This document shows positions 1 through 6,274 of a stretch of 10,904 nucleotides of DNA, in pieces. Source of the DNA: Candidatus Omnitrophota bacterium (lineage in GTDB: Bacteria > Omnitrophota > Koll11 > Aquiviventales > Aquiviventaceae); assembly GCA_023247285.1 (NCBI GenBank), contig JAHFGU010000036.1, positions 1 to 10,904 of the forward strand, read 5' to 3'. The notes beneath the pieces were generated by a model. The model made no database searches. It was not told the origin of the DNA and saw only the letters and a list, made by a program, of their open reading frames with translations. Made by a program: the position numbers and the translations under genes. Numbering within the stretch: the stretch's first letter is position 1; each line of letters opens with the position of its first letter.

Positions 1-454
1 GCACCGAGAGGCGCATCCCGAACCAGAGCAGGTCGGGTGCCTCCCCGGTCTCCGCGCGCGGCGGCGGCAGCGGCTCGATCCAGCGATTGAGCTCGTACCC
101 GAGCAGGCCCACGAGCCCGACGGCCCGCGCCTGCGGCTGGCTCGAGCGGCCGCCGGCATAGCGGCGCAGCGTCTGGGCGAGCGCATCAAGCGGATTGCCG
201 CGCCAGACCTGCGTGGCCGCACTCGTGGAAAGCTCGACGCGGTCTCCGACGGCGCACAGCCGCAGCCAGGGATCCCACGCGACCAGCGACCAGCGGCCCG
301 TGACCGGATGCCGCCGCGCGCTGTCCAGCCAGATGCGAGGGGTTGAAAGCGGCAACCGGCCGGCCAGAACAGCCAGATCCGGCTCCTTGGAAAGCTCCAG
401 CAGATCTACGATCAGCGGGCCGCAGCGGAACGTGCAGGCAGTGGCGAACCCCAT
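1..454 (-). CDS. pabB: Aminodeoxychorismate/anthranilate synthase component I, N-terminal part (partial)
   Basis: This is the first 151 codons of a chorismate-utilising enzyme; the gene continues past the left edge. The family (PabB, TrpE) aminates chorismate on the way to folate or tryptophan in the cytoplasm. The visible part matches the Anth_synt_I N-terminal domain: a segment around residues 37-60 containing WLDSARRHPVTGRWSLVAWD resembles the family's LDSA...GR.S pattern. About residues 92-103 (NPLDALAQTLRR) and 118-132 (GLVGLLGYELNRWIE) fit the family's GY-containing strand before the E-x-LP motif. The catalytic chorismate-binding domain is outside the window, so PabB and TrpE cannot be separated firmly. 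I prefer PabB because of the GYELNRWIEPLP segment. The ATG at 454 is the first start after an in-frame TGA about 9 nt upstream. No SD is visible; a -10-like TACAAT lies 9 nt before the ATG. It follows the lipoprotein gene by 70 nt. Confidence 0.8.
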   Translation of the reverse strand, partial: MGFATACTFRCGPLIVDLLELSKEPDLAVLAGRLPLSTPRIWLDSARRHPVTGRWSLVAWDPWLRLCAVGDRVELSTSAATQVWRGNPLDALAQTLRRYAGGRSSQPQARAVGLVGLLGYELNRWIEPLPPPRAETGEAPDLLWFGMRLSV

Positions 455-463
455 CGCCTGTCA

Positions 464-472
464 ATTGTAACA
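464..472 (-). promoter_or_regulatory. Extended -10 element before pabB
   Basis: On the minus strand this reads TGTTACAAT, an extended -10 (TGn plus TACAAT, five of six consensus bases). No good -35 hexamer lies 16-18 nt upstream. Only 9 nt separate the hexamer from the pabB ATG, so transcription from it would start 2-3 nt before the start codon and give a nearly leaderless mRNA. This agrees with the missing SD. It is a prediction from sequence alone. Confidence 0.35.
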
Positions 473-524
473 CCCTGTCTCCGAGGACGCCACGCGGGCC
501 GTCGGCCTGGCAGCGTCGGAGCGG

Positions 525-1076
525 CTAGAGCTGCAGCAGGTGCAGCTTGATTTTGAGCAGCCGGAGATGGATGCGGAGCGCCCTCATCTCCTCGTCCAGC
601 CGGGCCGCATCGCGCGCCATGTCCTCGACCTGCGCGTCCTGCTGGGCCCGCTCCTCCGCGCTCCAGGCGGCGTCCCGGCTCAGCGCTTTCTTGATGCGCG
701 CGATCGAGCGGCCCAGCATCGCGCGCTGGGCGCTCTTGCCGCGCAGCTCCTCTCCGGCCATGTCAATGTCGAGCTTCAGGCGCTGCCGCTCCGGCTGGAG
801 GCGCTGCTTCGCCTCCTCGGTCTTGTGCCGCACCGTCGTGGAGGCGGCCGCCAGCTCGCGTCGCAGCTTCGCGATGTCCCGCTCCACGGCGCTGCGCTTG
901 AGCGCGTACTCGCGCTGGTACGTCTGGATGCGATTGGCCAGGTCGCGGTACTTGTCCAGCACCTCGGCGAACCCCGGGTCGGCGTGCAGCACTTCCTGCT
1001 CCAGCTGCGCGCGGGTGGCCGGCGCGCAGGAGGGGACGGCGAGGAGGAGCAGGGTCACCAAGACCGATCGGAACAT
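525..1076 (-). CDS. Small coiled-coil probable lipoprotein, function unknown
   Basis: The protein has 183 residues. It begins with MFRSVLVTLLLLAVPSC: a short positive start, a Leu/Val-rich hydrophobic core and a Cys at residue 17. This looks like a signal peptidase II lipobox, although Pro at -2 is atypical, so an ordinary signal peptide cannot be excluded. From about residue 22 to the end it is almost all charged helix (Lys/Arg/Glu/Gln with regular Leu/Ile/Ala), predicting long coiled coils around residues 45-130 and 140-183. There is no enzymatic motif. I chose the ATG at 1076 rather than the longer frame starting at 1145, because the longer form would bury the signal peptide behind 23 residues encoded by the hairpin region. 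SD support is weak. It lies between kamA and pabB on the same strand. A periplasmic scaffold or membrane-anchored structural role is only an inference. I do not recognise a named family. Confidence 0.7.
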   Translation of the reverse strand: MFRSVLVTLLLLAVPSCAPATRAQLEQEVLHADPGFAEVLDKYRDLANRIQTYQREYALKRSAVERDIAKLRRELAAASTTVRHKTEEAKQRLQPERQRLKLDIDMAGEELRGKSAQRAMLGRSIARIKKALSRDAAWSAEERAQQDAQVEDMARDAARLDEEMRALRIHLRLLKIKLHLLQL

Positions 1077-1097
1077 CGCAGCAAGTGTCTCAAGCGC

Positions 1098-1134
1098 GCA
1101 GCCCCGCACCCCATCCCATGAGGTGCGGGGCTGC
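1098..1134 (-). terminator. 13-bp perfect hairpin after kamA (terminator-like, no U-tract)
   Basis: The arms 1098-1110 (GCAGCCCCGCACC) and 1122-1134 are perfect inverted complements with an 11-nt loop. The hairpin starts 18 nt after the kamA stop and ends about 21 nt before the lipoprotein ATG. Neither strand has a T-run after the stem, so it is not a textbook intrinsic terminator. Partial termination, 3'-end protection of the kamA mRNA, or pausing are possible roles. Confidence 0.5.
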
Positions 1135-1151
1135 CAGCGCGCCACACGCGC

Positions 1152-2360
1152 TTACTTCTCGCGGGTCTGGGGAACCAGCGCAAGCTGGTCCCCGTTCAAG
1201 ATGTACGACGGTTCAACGCTCGGCGTCCGCACGCCGCCGGGTGCCGCCTCTTCGTGGTACGTGAAGAGCTTGCCGGCGAAGTTGCGCAGCGCCCAGACCC
1301 CGCGCTTGACGCTGACGACGTAATTGGGCATGAGCGGAATCTTGCCGCCGCCGCCCGGCCCGTCCACGACGAACGTCGGGACCGCGTAGCCGGTGGTATG
1401 GCCGCGCAGCTTCTCGATGATCTGCAGCCCGGCCGAGACCGGCGTGCGGAAGTGCGCCGTCCCCTTCACCGGATCGCACTGATAGATGTAGTACGGCCGG
1501 ACCCGGATCTTCAGCAGCTCATGGAAGAGTTTCTTCATGATCGCCGGCCGATCGTTGATGCCCTTGAGCAGCACCGTCTGCGAGCCCAGCGGCACCCCGC
1601 TGTCCGCCAGCATGCCGCAGGCCTGCTTGACGGGCGGGGTCACCTCGCGCGGGTGGTTGAAGTGCAGGCTCATCCAGACGGGTTTGTGCTTCTTCAGAAC
1701 CGCGCAGAGCGATTCGGTCACGCGGTAGGGCAGCGTCACCGGGTTGCGGGTGCCGATGCGGATGAACTCCACGTGCGGGATGGCGCGCAGCTTGGTCAGC
1801 ACGTCATCGAGCCGGTCGTCCGACAGCGTCAGCGGATCGCCGCCCGAGATCAGCACGTCCCGAATCTTGCGGTGCGCCCGGATGTAGTCGATGGCCTGGT
1901 CGATGTTCGCCGGCCGGCTGTACCCGGCGGTGGTGCCGACGACGCGGCTGCGCGTGCAGAAGCGGCAGTACATCGAGCAGACCTCGACGACGAGCAACAG
2001 CACGCGGTCCGGATACCGGTGCACGAGGCCGGGGACCGGCATGTGGCTGTCCTCGCCGAGCGGGTCGATCATGTCGTTGGGGCTGAGCCGGTACTCGTCT
2101 TCGACCGGCACCGCCTGGCGGCGGATCGGGCAGGTCGGATCATCCGGATCCATGAGCGCGGCCCAGTACGGCGGGATGCCCATGATGAAGCGGCCGGAGC
2201 GCCGGGTGACGGCATGCTCCTCGGACGTGGTCAATTTGATGACCTGGCGCAGATGCTCGACGGTCTGGATCCGGTTGGCCATCTGCCACCGGTAGGTTTC
2301 CCACTGGTCCAGCGGCACATCCTTCCACAGGGGGATCCGGCGAAACGCCTCCCAGCTCAC
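1152..2360 (-). CDS. kamA: Lysine 2,3-aminomutase (radical SAM, PLP-dependent)
   Basis: The 402-residue protein is predicted to convert L-lysine to L-beta-lysine using a [4Fe-4S] cluster, SAM and PLP. The radical SAM motif CSMYCRFC gives Cys128, Cys132 and Cys135, followed by the carboxylate-binding Arg137. The PLP lysine is Lys340 in PGGGGKIP. Asp296 (YQCD) and Asp333 (VVDGP) match clostridial Asp293 and Asp330, which bind the substrate's epsilon-amino group. This favours a true lysine enzyme over glutamate aminomutase or EpmB. The clostridial zinc ligands Cys268, Cys375, Cys377 and Cys380 are not conserved: position 271 is Arg and the C-terminal segment has no Cys. I chose the GTG at 2360 because AAGGAGG at 2367-2373 lies 6 nt before it, and the resulting N-terminus lines up with the clostridial protein. 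The longer ATG reading at 2390 would overlap the upstream gene by 29 nt. The gene follows an ATP-grasp gene after 1 nt. Residue numbers in the clostridial enzyme are from memory. Confidence 0.92.
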   Translation of the reverse strand: MSWEAFRRIPLWKDVPLDQWETYRWQMANRIQTVEHLRQVIKLTTSEEHAVTRRSGRFIMGIPPYWAALMDPDDPTCPIRRQAVPVEDEYRLSPNDMIDPLGEDSHMPVPGLVHRYPDRVLLLVVEVCSMYCRFCTRSRVVGTTAGYSRPANIDQAIDYIRAHRKIRDVLISGGDPLTLSDDRLDDVLTKLRAIPHVEFIRIGTRNPVTLPYRVTESLCAVLKKHKPVWMSLHFNHPREVTPPVKQACGMLADSGVPLGSQTVLLKGINDRPAIMKKLFHELLKIRVRPYYIYQCDPVKGTAHFRTPVSAGLQIIEKLRGHTTGYAVPTFVVDGPGGGGKIPLMPNYVVSVKRGVWALRNFAGKLFTYHEEAAPGGVRTPSVEPSYILNGDQLALVPQTREK

Positions 2361-2361
2361 C

Positions 2362-3486
2362 CTACTCCTCCTTCTCGTCCCGATCCTCAAGGAGCCCCCC
2401 GGCTCTCCGCGAGCCTGTCGGTGTGGGCGGCGGCTCCTGAGGAGGGACCGCGGTGACCTCCGGCGCGGCGGCGGCGATGGAGCGGCGCCGCGCGGCGCGG
2501 GAGGGATGGTGGTGGCGGGCCATGGACAGCTCCACGATCCGCTGAATGAGCGCCCGGTGCGTGTAGCCGGCCGCAGCCGTCATCACCGGGAAGTTGCTGT
2601 CGGACGGATGCAGGCCGGGCAGCGGGTTCACCTCGAGCACGAAGGGCGTGCCGTCGGCGCGCAGCCGGATGTCGGTGCGCGACAGGTCCGCGCAGCCCAG
2701 CGCGCGGTGCGCGCGCAGCGCCGCGGCCTGGATCAGCGCGGTGGTGCGCGCGTCGAACCGGGCCGGACAGTAGAACGCCGGGGCCAGGCCGCGCGCGGCA
2801 TCGCCCTGGAATTCCTTCATCCGCCAGGAATAGAAGAACTCGCCGGAGGGCTCGCACGGGGAAAAATCAATCTCGAGCACCGGCAGCGCCTCCTGGCCGA
2901 TCACCCCGGCGGTGAGCTCGGTCCCGTGGATGAACTCCTCCACGAGGATTTCCTGCCGGTAGCGCTCATAGAGGAAGGCGGCCTGCCGCCGCAGCGCCGG
3001 CTCATCGTCCACGACGCTTTCGCGCCAGATGCCCTTGCTGGAGCCTTCGCGGTTGGGCTTCACGATCAAGGGGAAGGTCAGGCGGGGATCGAGCGGCGCA
3101 GCGGGGTTCGGCCAGAGCTGCCAGGCCGGGGTCGAGAGCCCTTCCGAGGCGAGGATCTGCTTGGTCTTGGCCTTGTCCAGCGCCAAGGCGAGGGTGACGC
3201 TGTTGGAGCCGGTGTACGGCACGCGGAGCAGCTCCAGCACCGCGGGGACTTGCGCCTCGCGGTGCTCGCCGCAGGTGCCTTCCGCGATGTTGAACACCAG
3301 ATCGACGTCGTGCCGCAGAAACCAGCGAGGCAGATCCGCGGTCGCTTCCACCAAGCGCACCGTGTGCCCGAGCGCGCGCAGATGCCCGGCGATCGCGTCG
3401 ATCGTCTGCTGGGAGTCAAATTCCGAGTCGCGGTCGAACCGCACCCCGTCCCGCTCCCAGGCTTCGCGCTTCAGGTTGTACGTCAC
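2362..3486 (-). CDS. D-Ala-D-Ala-ligase-like ATP-grasp enzyme, second of a tandem pair
   Basis: The 374-residue protein belongs to the ATP-grasp superfamily, which joins a carboxylate to an amine through an acyl-phosphate. An N-terminal domain holds VFNIAEG (64-70), and PYTGSNSV with LDK follows (90-105). The ATP-grasp fold has VKP with Lys143, the flexible loop EGSSKG (147-152), and EEF (183-185). Arg270, Asp272, Glu285 and Asn287 in the RTDI and EVNPLPG motifs match the Ddl catalytic Arg and magnesium ligands. True Ddl has HG and GEDG where this has NIAEG, so peptidoglycan D-Ala ligation is not assured. Residues 323-374 form an Arg/Pro/Ala-rich tail absent from its neighbour. The start is a GTG overlapping the upstream stop as GTGA; no other ATG, GTG or TTG exists just upstream, although the in-frame upstream codons would encode a beta-strand-like ILYTIA. 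Translation is probably coupled. Substrates are unknown; beta-lysine is an inference from kamA 1 nt downstream. Confidence 0.85.
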   Translation of the reverse strand: MTYNLKREAWERDGVRFDRDSEFDSQQTIDAIAGHLRALGHTVRLVEATADLPRWFLRHDVDLVFNIAEGTCGEHREAQVPAVLELLRVPYTGSNSVTLALALDKAKTKQILASEGLSTPAWQLWPNPAAPLDPRLTFPLIVKPNREGSSKGIWRESVVDDEPALRRQAAFLYERYRQEILVEEFIHGTELTAGVIGQEALPVLEIDFSPCEPSGEFFYSWRMKEFQGDAARGLAPAFYCPARFDARTTALIQAAALRAHRALGCADLSRTDIRLRADGTPFVLEVNPLPGLHPSDSNFPVMTAAAGYTHRALIQRIVELSMARHHHPSRAARRRSIAAAAPEVTAVPPQEPPPTPTGSRRAGGLLEDRDEKEE

Positions 3487-4535
3487 CGCAATGGTGTAGA
3501 GGATAGGTCTCTCGCTTCGTTGCGGGGTTTCGCCCCGGCGGATGGCGACACCACGCCCGTCCGCACGAGCGCCACCTCCAGGATCCGGTTGATGATCTGA
3601 TAGTGCGTCAGCCCGCGCGTCTTCGCGATGAAGTTGAAGACATCCTCGGCCGACAACGACGGCAGCGGATTGATCTCAAGCGCGTAGGGGCGGCCCTGCC
3701 AGTCCACGCGGAAATCCACGCGGCCGAAATCGCGGCACTCCACCGCGCGGTAGGTCCGCAGCGCCAGCTCCTGCATCTGGCGCGCGAGCCGCTCGTCGAT
3801 CGGCGCCGGGCACAGGTAATCCGCGCCCGACCGCAGGTAGGCGAACGTGAAGAACTTGCGGCCGAGGTTGGTTTGGCCGTCGAGCGTGATCTGGCAGACG
3901 GGATAGGCTTCGGGCGGGTCGTTGCCGATGACCGCCACCGTAAACTCGCGGCCCTCGATGAACTCCTCGACGAAAATCGAGGGCTGGTGGTACGTGTCCC
4001 AGAGCCAGCGCACCTGGCGGCGCAGCTCCTCGGGCGTGTTGACCAGGGAGTGTTCGCTCAGCCCCTTGCTGGAGCCCTCGCACCGCAGCTTCACGATGCA
4101 CGGGTACGAGAGGTCCGCCTGCCAGACTTTGTCCGGATCGTGGACCTCCAGGTAGCGCGGGGTGGGGATGTCCTCGGCGATGAGGACTTTCTTCGTCAGC
4201 ACCTTGTCCAGCGTCAGGCCCAGCGTCAGGCCGTCGGCGCCGACGTAGGGCACCTGCAGCATCTCGAGCAGGATCGGCACCTGCGACTCGCGGTTGCGGC
4301 CCTCGTAGCCCTCGGCGATGTTGAAGATGATGTCGACGTCGAGCCGCCCCATGTGCTCGAGCAGCCGCCGCGCGTTGCCGATGCGCATGACCTCGTGCCC
4401 GCCTTGGCGCAGCGCGCGCTCGATGTGCGCGATGGTTTCCTCATGATCGAACTCCGCGTTGATGTCCGGCGGGTCGCCGGGCTTCGGCACGCACTCGGTC
4501 TTCACGTTGTAGGTCATGCCGACACGGAACCCCAT
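3483..4535 (-). CDS. D-Ala-D-Ala-ligase-like ATP-grasp enzyme, first of a tandem pair
   Basis: The 350-residue protein is a paralogue of the next gene and leads the operon. It starts with strand [12 protein letters not shown], then IFNIAEG (70-76), RESQVP (82-87) and PYVGADGLT with LDK (96-111). The ATP-grasp domain has Lys149 (IVKL), the loop EGSSKG (153-158), [12 protein letters not shown] (189-200), then Arg272, Asp274, Glu287 and Asn289 ([14 protein letters not shown]), matching catalytic and metal residues of D-Ala-D-Ala ligases. All core ATP-grasp residues look intact, so both copies should be active. As in the paralogue, NIAEG replaces the HG...GEDG substrate region of Ddl, which suggests another amino acid or carboxylate. 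The ATG at 4535 has GAGG 5 nt upstream, plus a stronger AGGAGG further away. The stop overlaps the next start by 4 nt. The 5' leader contains a terminator hairpin (4563-4595), suggesting attenuation. Specificity cannot be read from sequence. Confidence 0.87.
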   Translation of the reverse strand: MGFRVGMTYNVKTECVPKPGDPPDINAEFDHEETIAHIERALRQGGHEVMRIGNARRLLEHMGRLDVDIIFNIAEGYEGRNRESQVPILLEMLQVPYVGADGLTLGLTLDKVLTKKVLIAEDIPTPRYLEVHDPDKVWQADLSYPCIVKLRCEGSSKGLSEHSLVNTPEELRRQVRWLWDTYHQPSIFVEEFIEGREFTVAVIGNDPPEAYPVCQITLDGQTNLGRKFFTFAYLRSGADYLCPAPIDERLARQMQELALRTYRAVECRDFGRVDFRVDWQGRPYALEINPLPSLSAEDVFNFIAKTRGLTHYQIINRILEVALVRTGVVSPSAGAKPRNEARDLSSTPLR

Positions 4536-4562
4536 CGCGTCCTCACCAGCCTCCTGGACAGG

Positions 4563-4595
4563 AAAAGAAAAAGGGACCCACGCGTCGCGAGTCCC
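4563..4595 (-). terminator. Intrinsic terminator in the leader of the ATP-grasp/kamA operon (possible attenuator)
   Basis: On the minus strand, 4595 to 4573 folds into a 10-bp stem (eight Watson-Crick pairs, two G-U) with a 3-nt loop, followed directly by TTTTTCTTTT (4572-4563). It lies only 28 nt before the ATG of the operon and there is no minus-strand gene between it and divergent gpmA. It therefore sits in the operon's own leader. AGGGAC at 4638-4633 (minus strand) is complementary to the terminator 3' arm (4577-4572) and could form an antiterminator. GGACAGG (4600-4594) can also pair with CCTGTCC (4562-4556), which ends right before the AGGAGG upstream of the ATG. Confidence 0.7.
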
Positions 4596-4665
4596 TGTCC
4601 TGCGAGCTCAGTTGTTTCACGGGAAGCGGCTCGTCCCTCACCGCCGCAACACACATGCACGCATC

Positions 4666-4701
4666 ACTATATTTCGTACCATACCTGCGCGGGGCTGTCA
4701 A
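4666..4701 (-). promoter_or_regulatory. Possible promoter of the ATP-grasp/kamA operon
   Basis: A perfect TTGACA (-35) lies at 4701-4696 on the minus strand. Two -10 candidates follow: TGG-TACGAA at 17-nt spacing (extended but poor hexamer), and TATAGT at 4671-4666, a good hexamer but 24 nt away. A start near 4660 would give a leader of about 125 nt containing the 4563-4595 terminator. The spacing problem keeps confidence low. Confidence 0.35.
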
Positions 4702-4718
4702 GAATCGCGCGCGCATCT

Positions 4719-4746
4719 TTGCGAAGCCTGCGCCGTGTGCTACGAT
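4719..4746 (+). promoter_or_regulatory. Candidate sigma70 promoter of gpmA
   Basis: TTGCGA at 4719-4724 (four of six -35 bases), a 16-nt spacer, then TACGAT at 4741-4746 preceded by TGC, forming an extended -10. Transcription would begin near 4753, leaving a leader of about 23 nt that includes the GAGGAG SD at 4766-4771. The elements are divergent from, and close to, those of the minus-strand operon. Confidence 0.4.
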
Positions 4747-4775
4747 GTCACGCCGTCGCATCAGTGAGGAGAGCT

Positions 4776-5420
4776 ATGGGCACGCTCGTCTTGATTCGTC
4801 ACGGGCAATCGCAGTGGAATTTGGAGAACCGGTTCACCGGCTGGGTGGATATTCCGCTCACCGACGCCGGCCGCGCCGAGGCGCGCGCCGGGGCCGCGCT
4901 CATCCGCGGGCTGCGGTTCGACCGCGCGTTCACCTCGGCGCTGCAGCGCGCGCAGGAGACCCTGCGCATCGTGCTCGAGATGATCGGCCAGCCGGACTGC
5001 CCGGTGGAGCGCGACGCGGCCCTGAACGAGCGGCACTACGGCGCGTTGCAGGGGCTCAACAAGGCGGAGACGGCGAAGAAGTACGGGGAGGAGCAGGTGC
5101 ACGTCTGGCGGCGCAGCTACGATGTGCCGCCGCCGAAAGACCGGACGTCGTGGAACCCGGACGGGATCAGCGAAAGCCTGCAGGACACGGCCGCGCGCAC
5201 CCTGCCGTACTTCAAGGCCAAGATCCTGCCTTTGGTCCGGCAGGGACAGACCATCCTCGTCGTCGCGCACGGCAACAGCCTGCGGTCGATCGTCATGGAC
5301 CTGGACCGATTGACGAAGGCGCAGGTCCTCGAGCTCAACCTCGCCACCGGCGCGCCGATCCTCTACGAGATCGGCGCGGACGGTCGCGTGGTCAAGAAAA
5401 TCGTCCACGCGCTCTCCTGA
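4776..5420 (+). CDS. gpmA: 2,3-bisphosphoglycerate-dependent phosphoglycerate mutase
   Basis: The 214-residue cytoplasmic enzyme interconverts 3- and 2-phosphoglycerate in glycolysis and gluconeogenesis. The family's LVLIRHGQS at residues 4-12 contains the phosphorylated His9 with Arg8. The run NLENRFTGW at 15-23 is typical of cofactor-dependent mutases rather than of general phosphatases. [15 protein letters not shown] (82-96) carries the catalytic Glu85, and VAHGNSLR (163-170) the second catalytic His165. It is shorter than E. coli GpmA (250 residues): the loop after DVPPP (116-120) is reduced and the C-terminal tail is missing, as in many compact dPGM proteins. The ATG at 4776 has GAGGAG 4 nt upstream and places the RHG motif at its usual distance. 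It is the only plus-strand gene here, and its TGA directly touches the stop of ogg on the other strand. Confidence 0.95.
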   Translation: MGTLVLIRHGQSQWNLENRFTGWVDIPLTDAGRAEARAGAALIRGLRFDRAFTSALQRAQETLRIVLEMIGQPDCPVERDAALNERHYGALQGLNKAETAKKYGEEQVHVWRRSYDVPPPKDRTSWNPDGISESLQDTAARTLPYFKAKILPLVRQGQTILVVAHGNSLRSIVMDLDRLTKAQVLELNLATGAPILYEIGADGRVVKKIVHALS

Positions 5421-6251
5421 TCACCGCAGCGTCCGCACGTAGTGGTAGAGATACTGCTGCGCGTAGCCGGCGTACGGGCCGAAGTGGCGCCGCGCGTAGT
5501 CGTGCAGCCGTGACCGCGTGATGCGGCGGTGCCGGAAGTAATACCGCATCGCCCGCTCGATCCACACGTCGATCGGGAACGCCTCGTACTTCTCGAAGCC
5601 GAACAGCGCCACGCAGTCCGCCACTTTGTCCCCCACGCCGTCGCAGCCCAGCAGCGCTGCCTTCGTCGCCGGGTAGCCGGACCGGCGCAGCTGATCGAAC
5701 GCCAGCCGGCCGTCGAGCACCAGGCGCGCCGTCGCCCGCAGGTAGGGCGCCCGGTAGCCCAGCCCGAGGCTGCGCAGCGCGCGCTCCGGCGCGTCCGCGA
5801 CCGCCCGCGGCTCCGGAAAACTGAACCCCCGGAACCCGTTGAGCGCCACAGGATCGCCGTACGCCTGGCAGAGCCGGTCGATCATGCCCTCGATGCGCTT
5901 GATGTTGTTGAACGAAGCGCAGATGAACGAGGCCAGGGTCTCCCAGCCATCCTGCCGCAGCACGCGCAACCCCCGGTGGCGCAGGATCGCGGCATGGATC
6001 TGCATGTCGACGTCGATTGAGGAGAGGATCGCGGGGAGATTGAGGTCGAGCGCGAAGTAGCGGCGCACGCGCTCGTCGGTGAGCGCAGGGTCGGAGCTTT
6101 CGTACCGGAGGACCTTGCCCTCCTGCCGCAGCTTGACCACGCTGCGCCCGATGAAGCCGAAGGCCCAGCCGTCATGGCAGCGCCATCGAAAACTCTGGCC
6201 CGAGGCGAGGGTGGCCTCGAGGGAAAAATCTCGGGCGGGAAGCTCCGGCAT
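5421..6251 (-). CDS. ogg: 8-oxoguanine DNA glycosylase/AP lyase (OGG1 type)
   Basis: The product has 276 residues from the ATG at 6251. It removes 8-oxoguanine from DNA and nicks the abasic site. The N-terminal OGG_N domain begins with FSLEATLASGQSFRW (residues 9-23), the usual OGG1 opening. The helix-hairpin-helix/GPD domain has SFNNIKRI (113-120, compare SSNNN.ARI in OGG1), the hairpin GCDGVGDKVADCV (202-214) with the Schiff-base Lys209, and the catalytic Asp228 in FPIDVWIER. The Lys-Asp spacing of 19 equals that of human Lys249/Asp268. There is no C-terminal FeS cysteine cluster, so it is not MutY or Nth. A TTG at 6278, overlapping the dcd stop as TTGA, is an alternative start adding nine residues; neither start has a good SD. 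It is last in the nrdJ-dcd cluster, and its stop abuts gpmA. Confidence 0.92.
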   Translation of the reverse strand: MPELPARDFSLEATLASGQSFRWRCHDGWAFGFIGRSVVKLRQEGKVLRYESSDPALTDERVRRYFALDLNLPAILSSIDVDMQIHAAILRHRGLRVLRQDGWETLASFICASFNNIKRIEGMIDRLCQAYGDPVALNGFRGFSFPEPRAVADAPERALRSLGLGYRAPYLRATARLVLDGRLAFDQLRRSGYPATKAALLGCDGVGDKVADCVALFGFEKYEAFPIDVWIERAMRYYFRHRRITRSRLHDYARRHFGPYAGYAQQYLYHYVRTLR

Positions 6252-6274
6252 CAACCGCGCAGCAGGACCGGTGG

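Noticed and set aside
186..473. 95-codon minus-strand frame at the left end
   Set aside because: It overlaps the pabB reading in another frame. Only the frame starting at 454 gives the Anth_synt_I-like sequence.
1077..1145. Longer start for the lipoprotein gene, adding 23 residues
   Set aside because: The extension is encoded across the 13-bp hairpin and would place the hydrophobic signal segment internally.
2358..2390. ATG at 2390 as the kamA start
   Set aside because: It would overlap the preceding gene by 29 nt without an SD. The GTG at 2360 has AAGGAGG at 6-nt spacing and fits the family N-terminus.
1254..3600. Long plus-strand open frames (about 360-400 codons) opposite kamA and the second ATP-grasp gene
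   Set aside because: Their translations are Arg/Ala/Val/His-rich and show no domain; the minus strand there has full, motif-bearing proteins.
4543..4761. Leader peptide upstream of the ATP-grasp/kamA operon (frame open through the terminator)
   Set aside because: No SD precedes its ATG codons and there is no run of a regulatory amino acid codon such as Lys. RNA structure explains the region better.
3603..5420. A 605-codon plus-strand open frame covering the antisense of the first ATP-grasp gene and continuing into gpmA
   Set aside because: Only the last 214 codons encode a recognisable protein. The rest is antisense to a gene with clear motifs, and gpmA has its own ATG with GAGGAG at 4766-4771. 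Long antisense frames are expected at this GC content.
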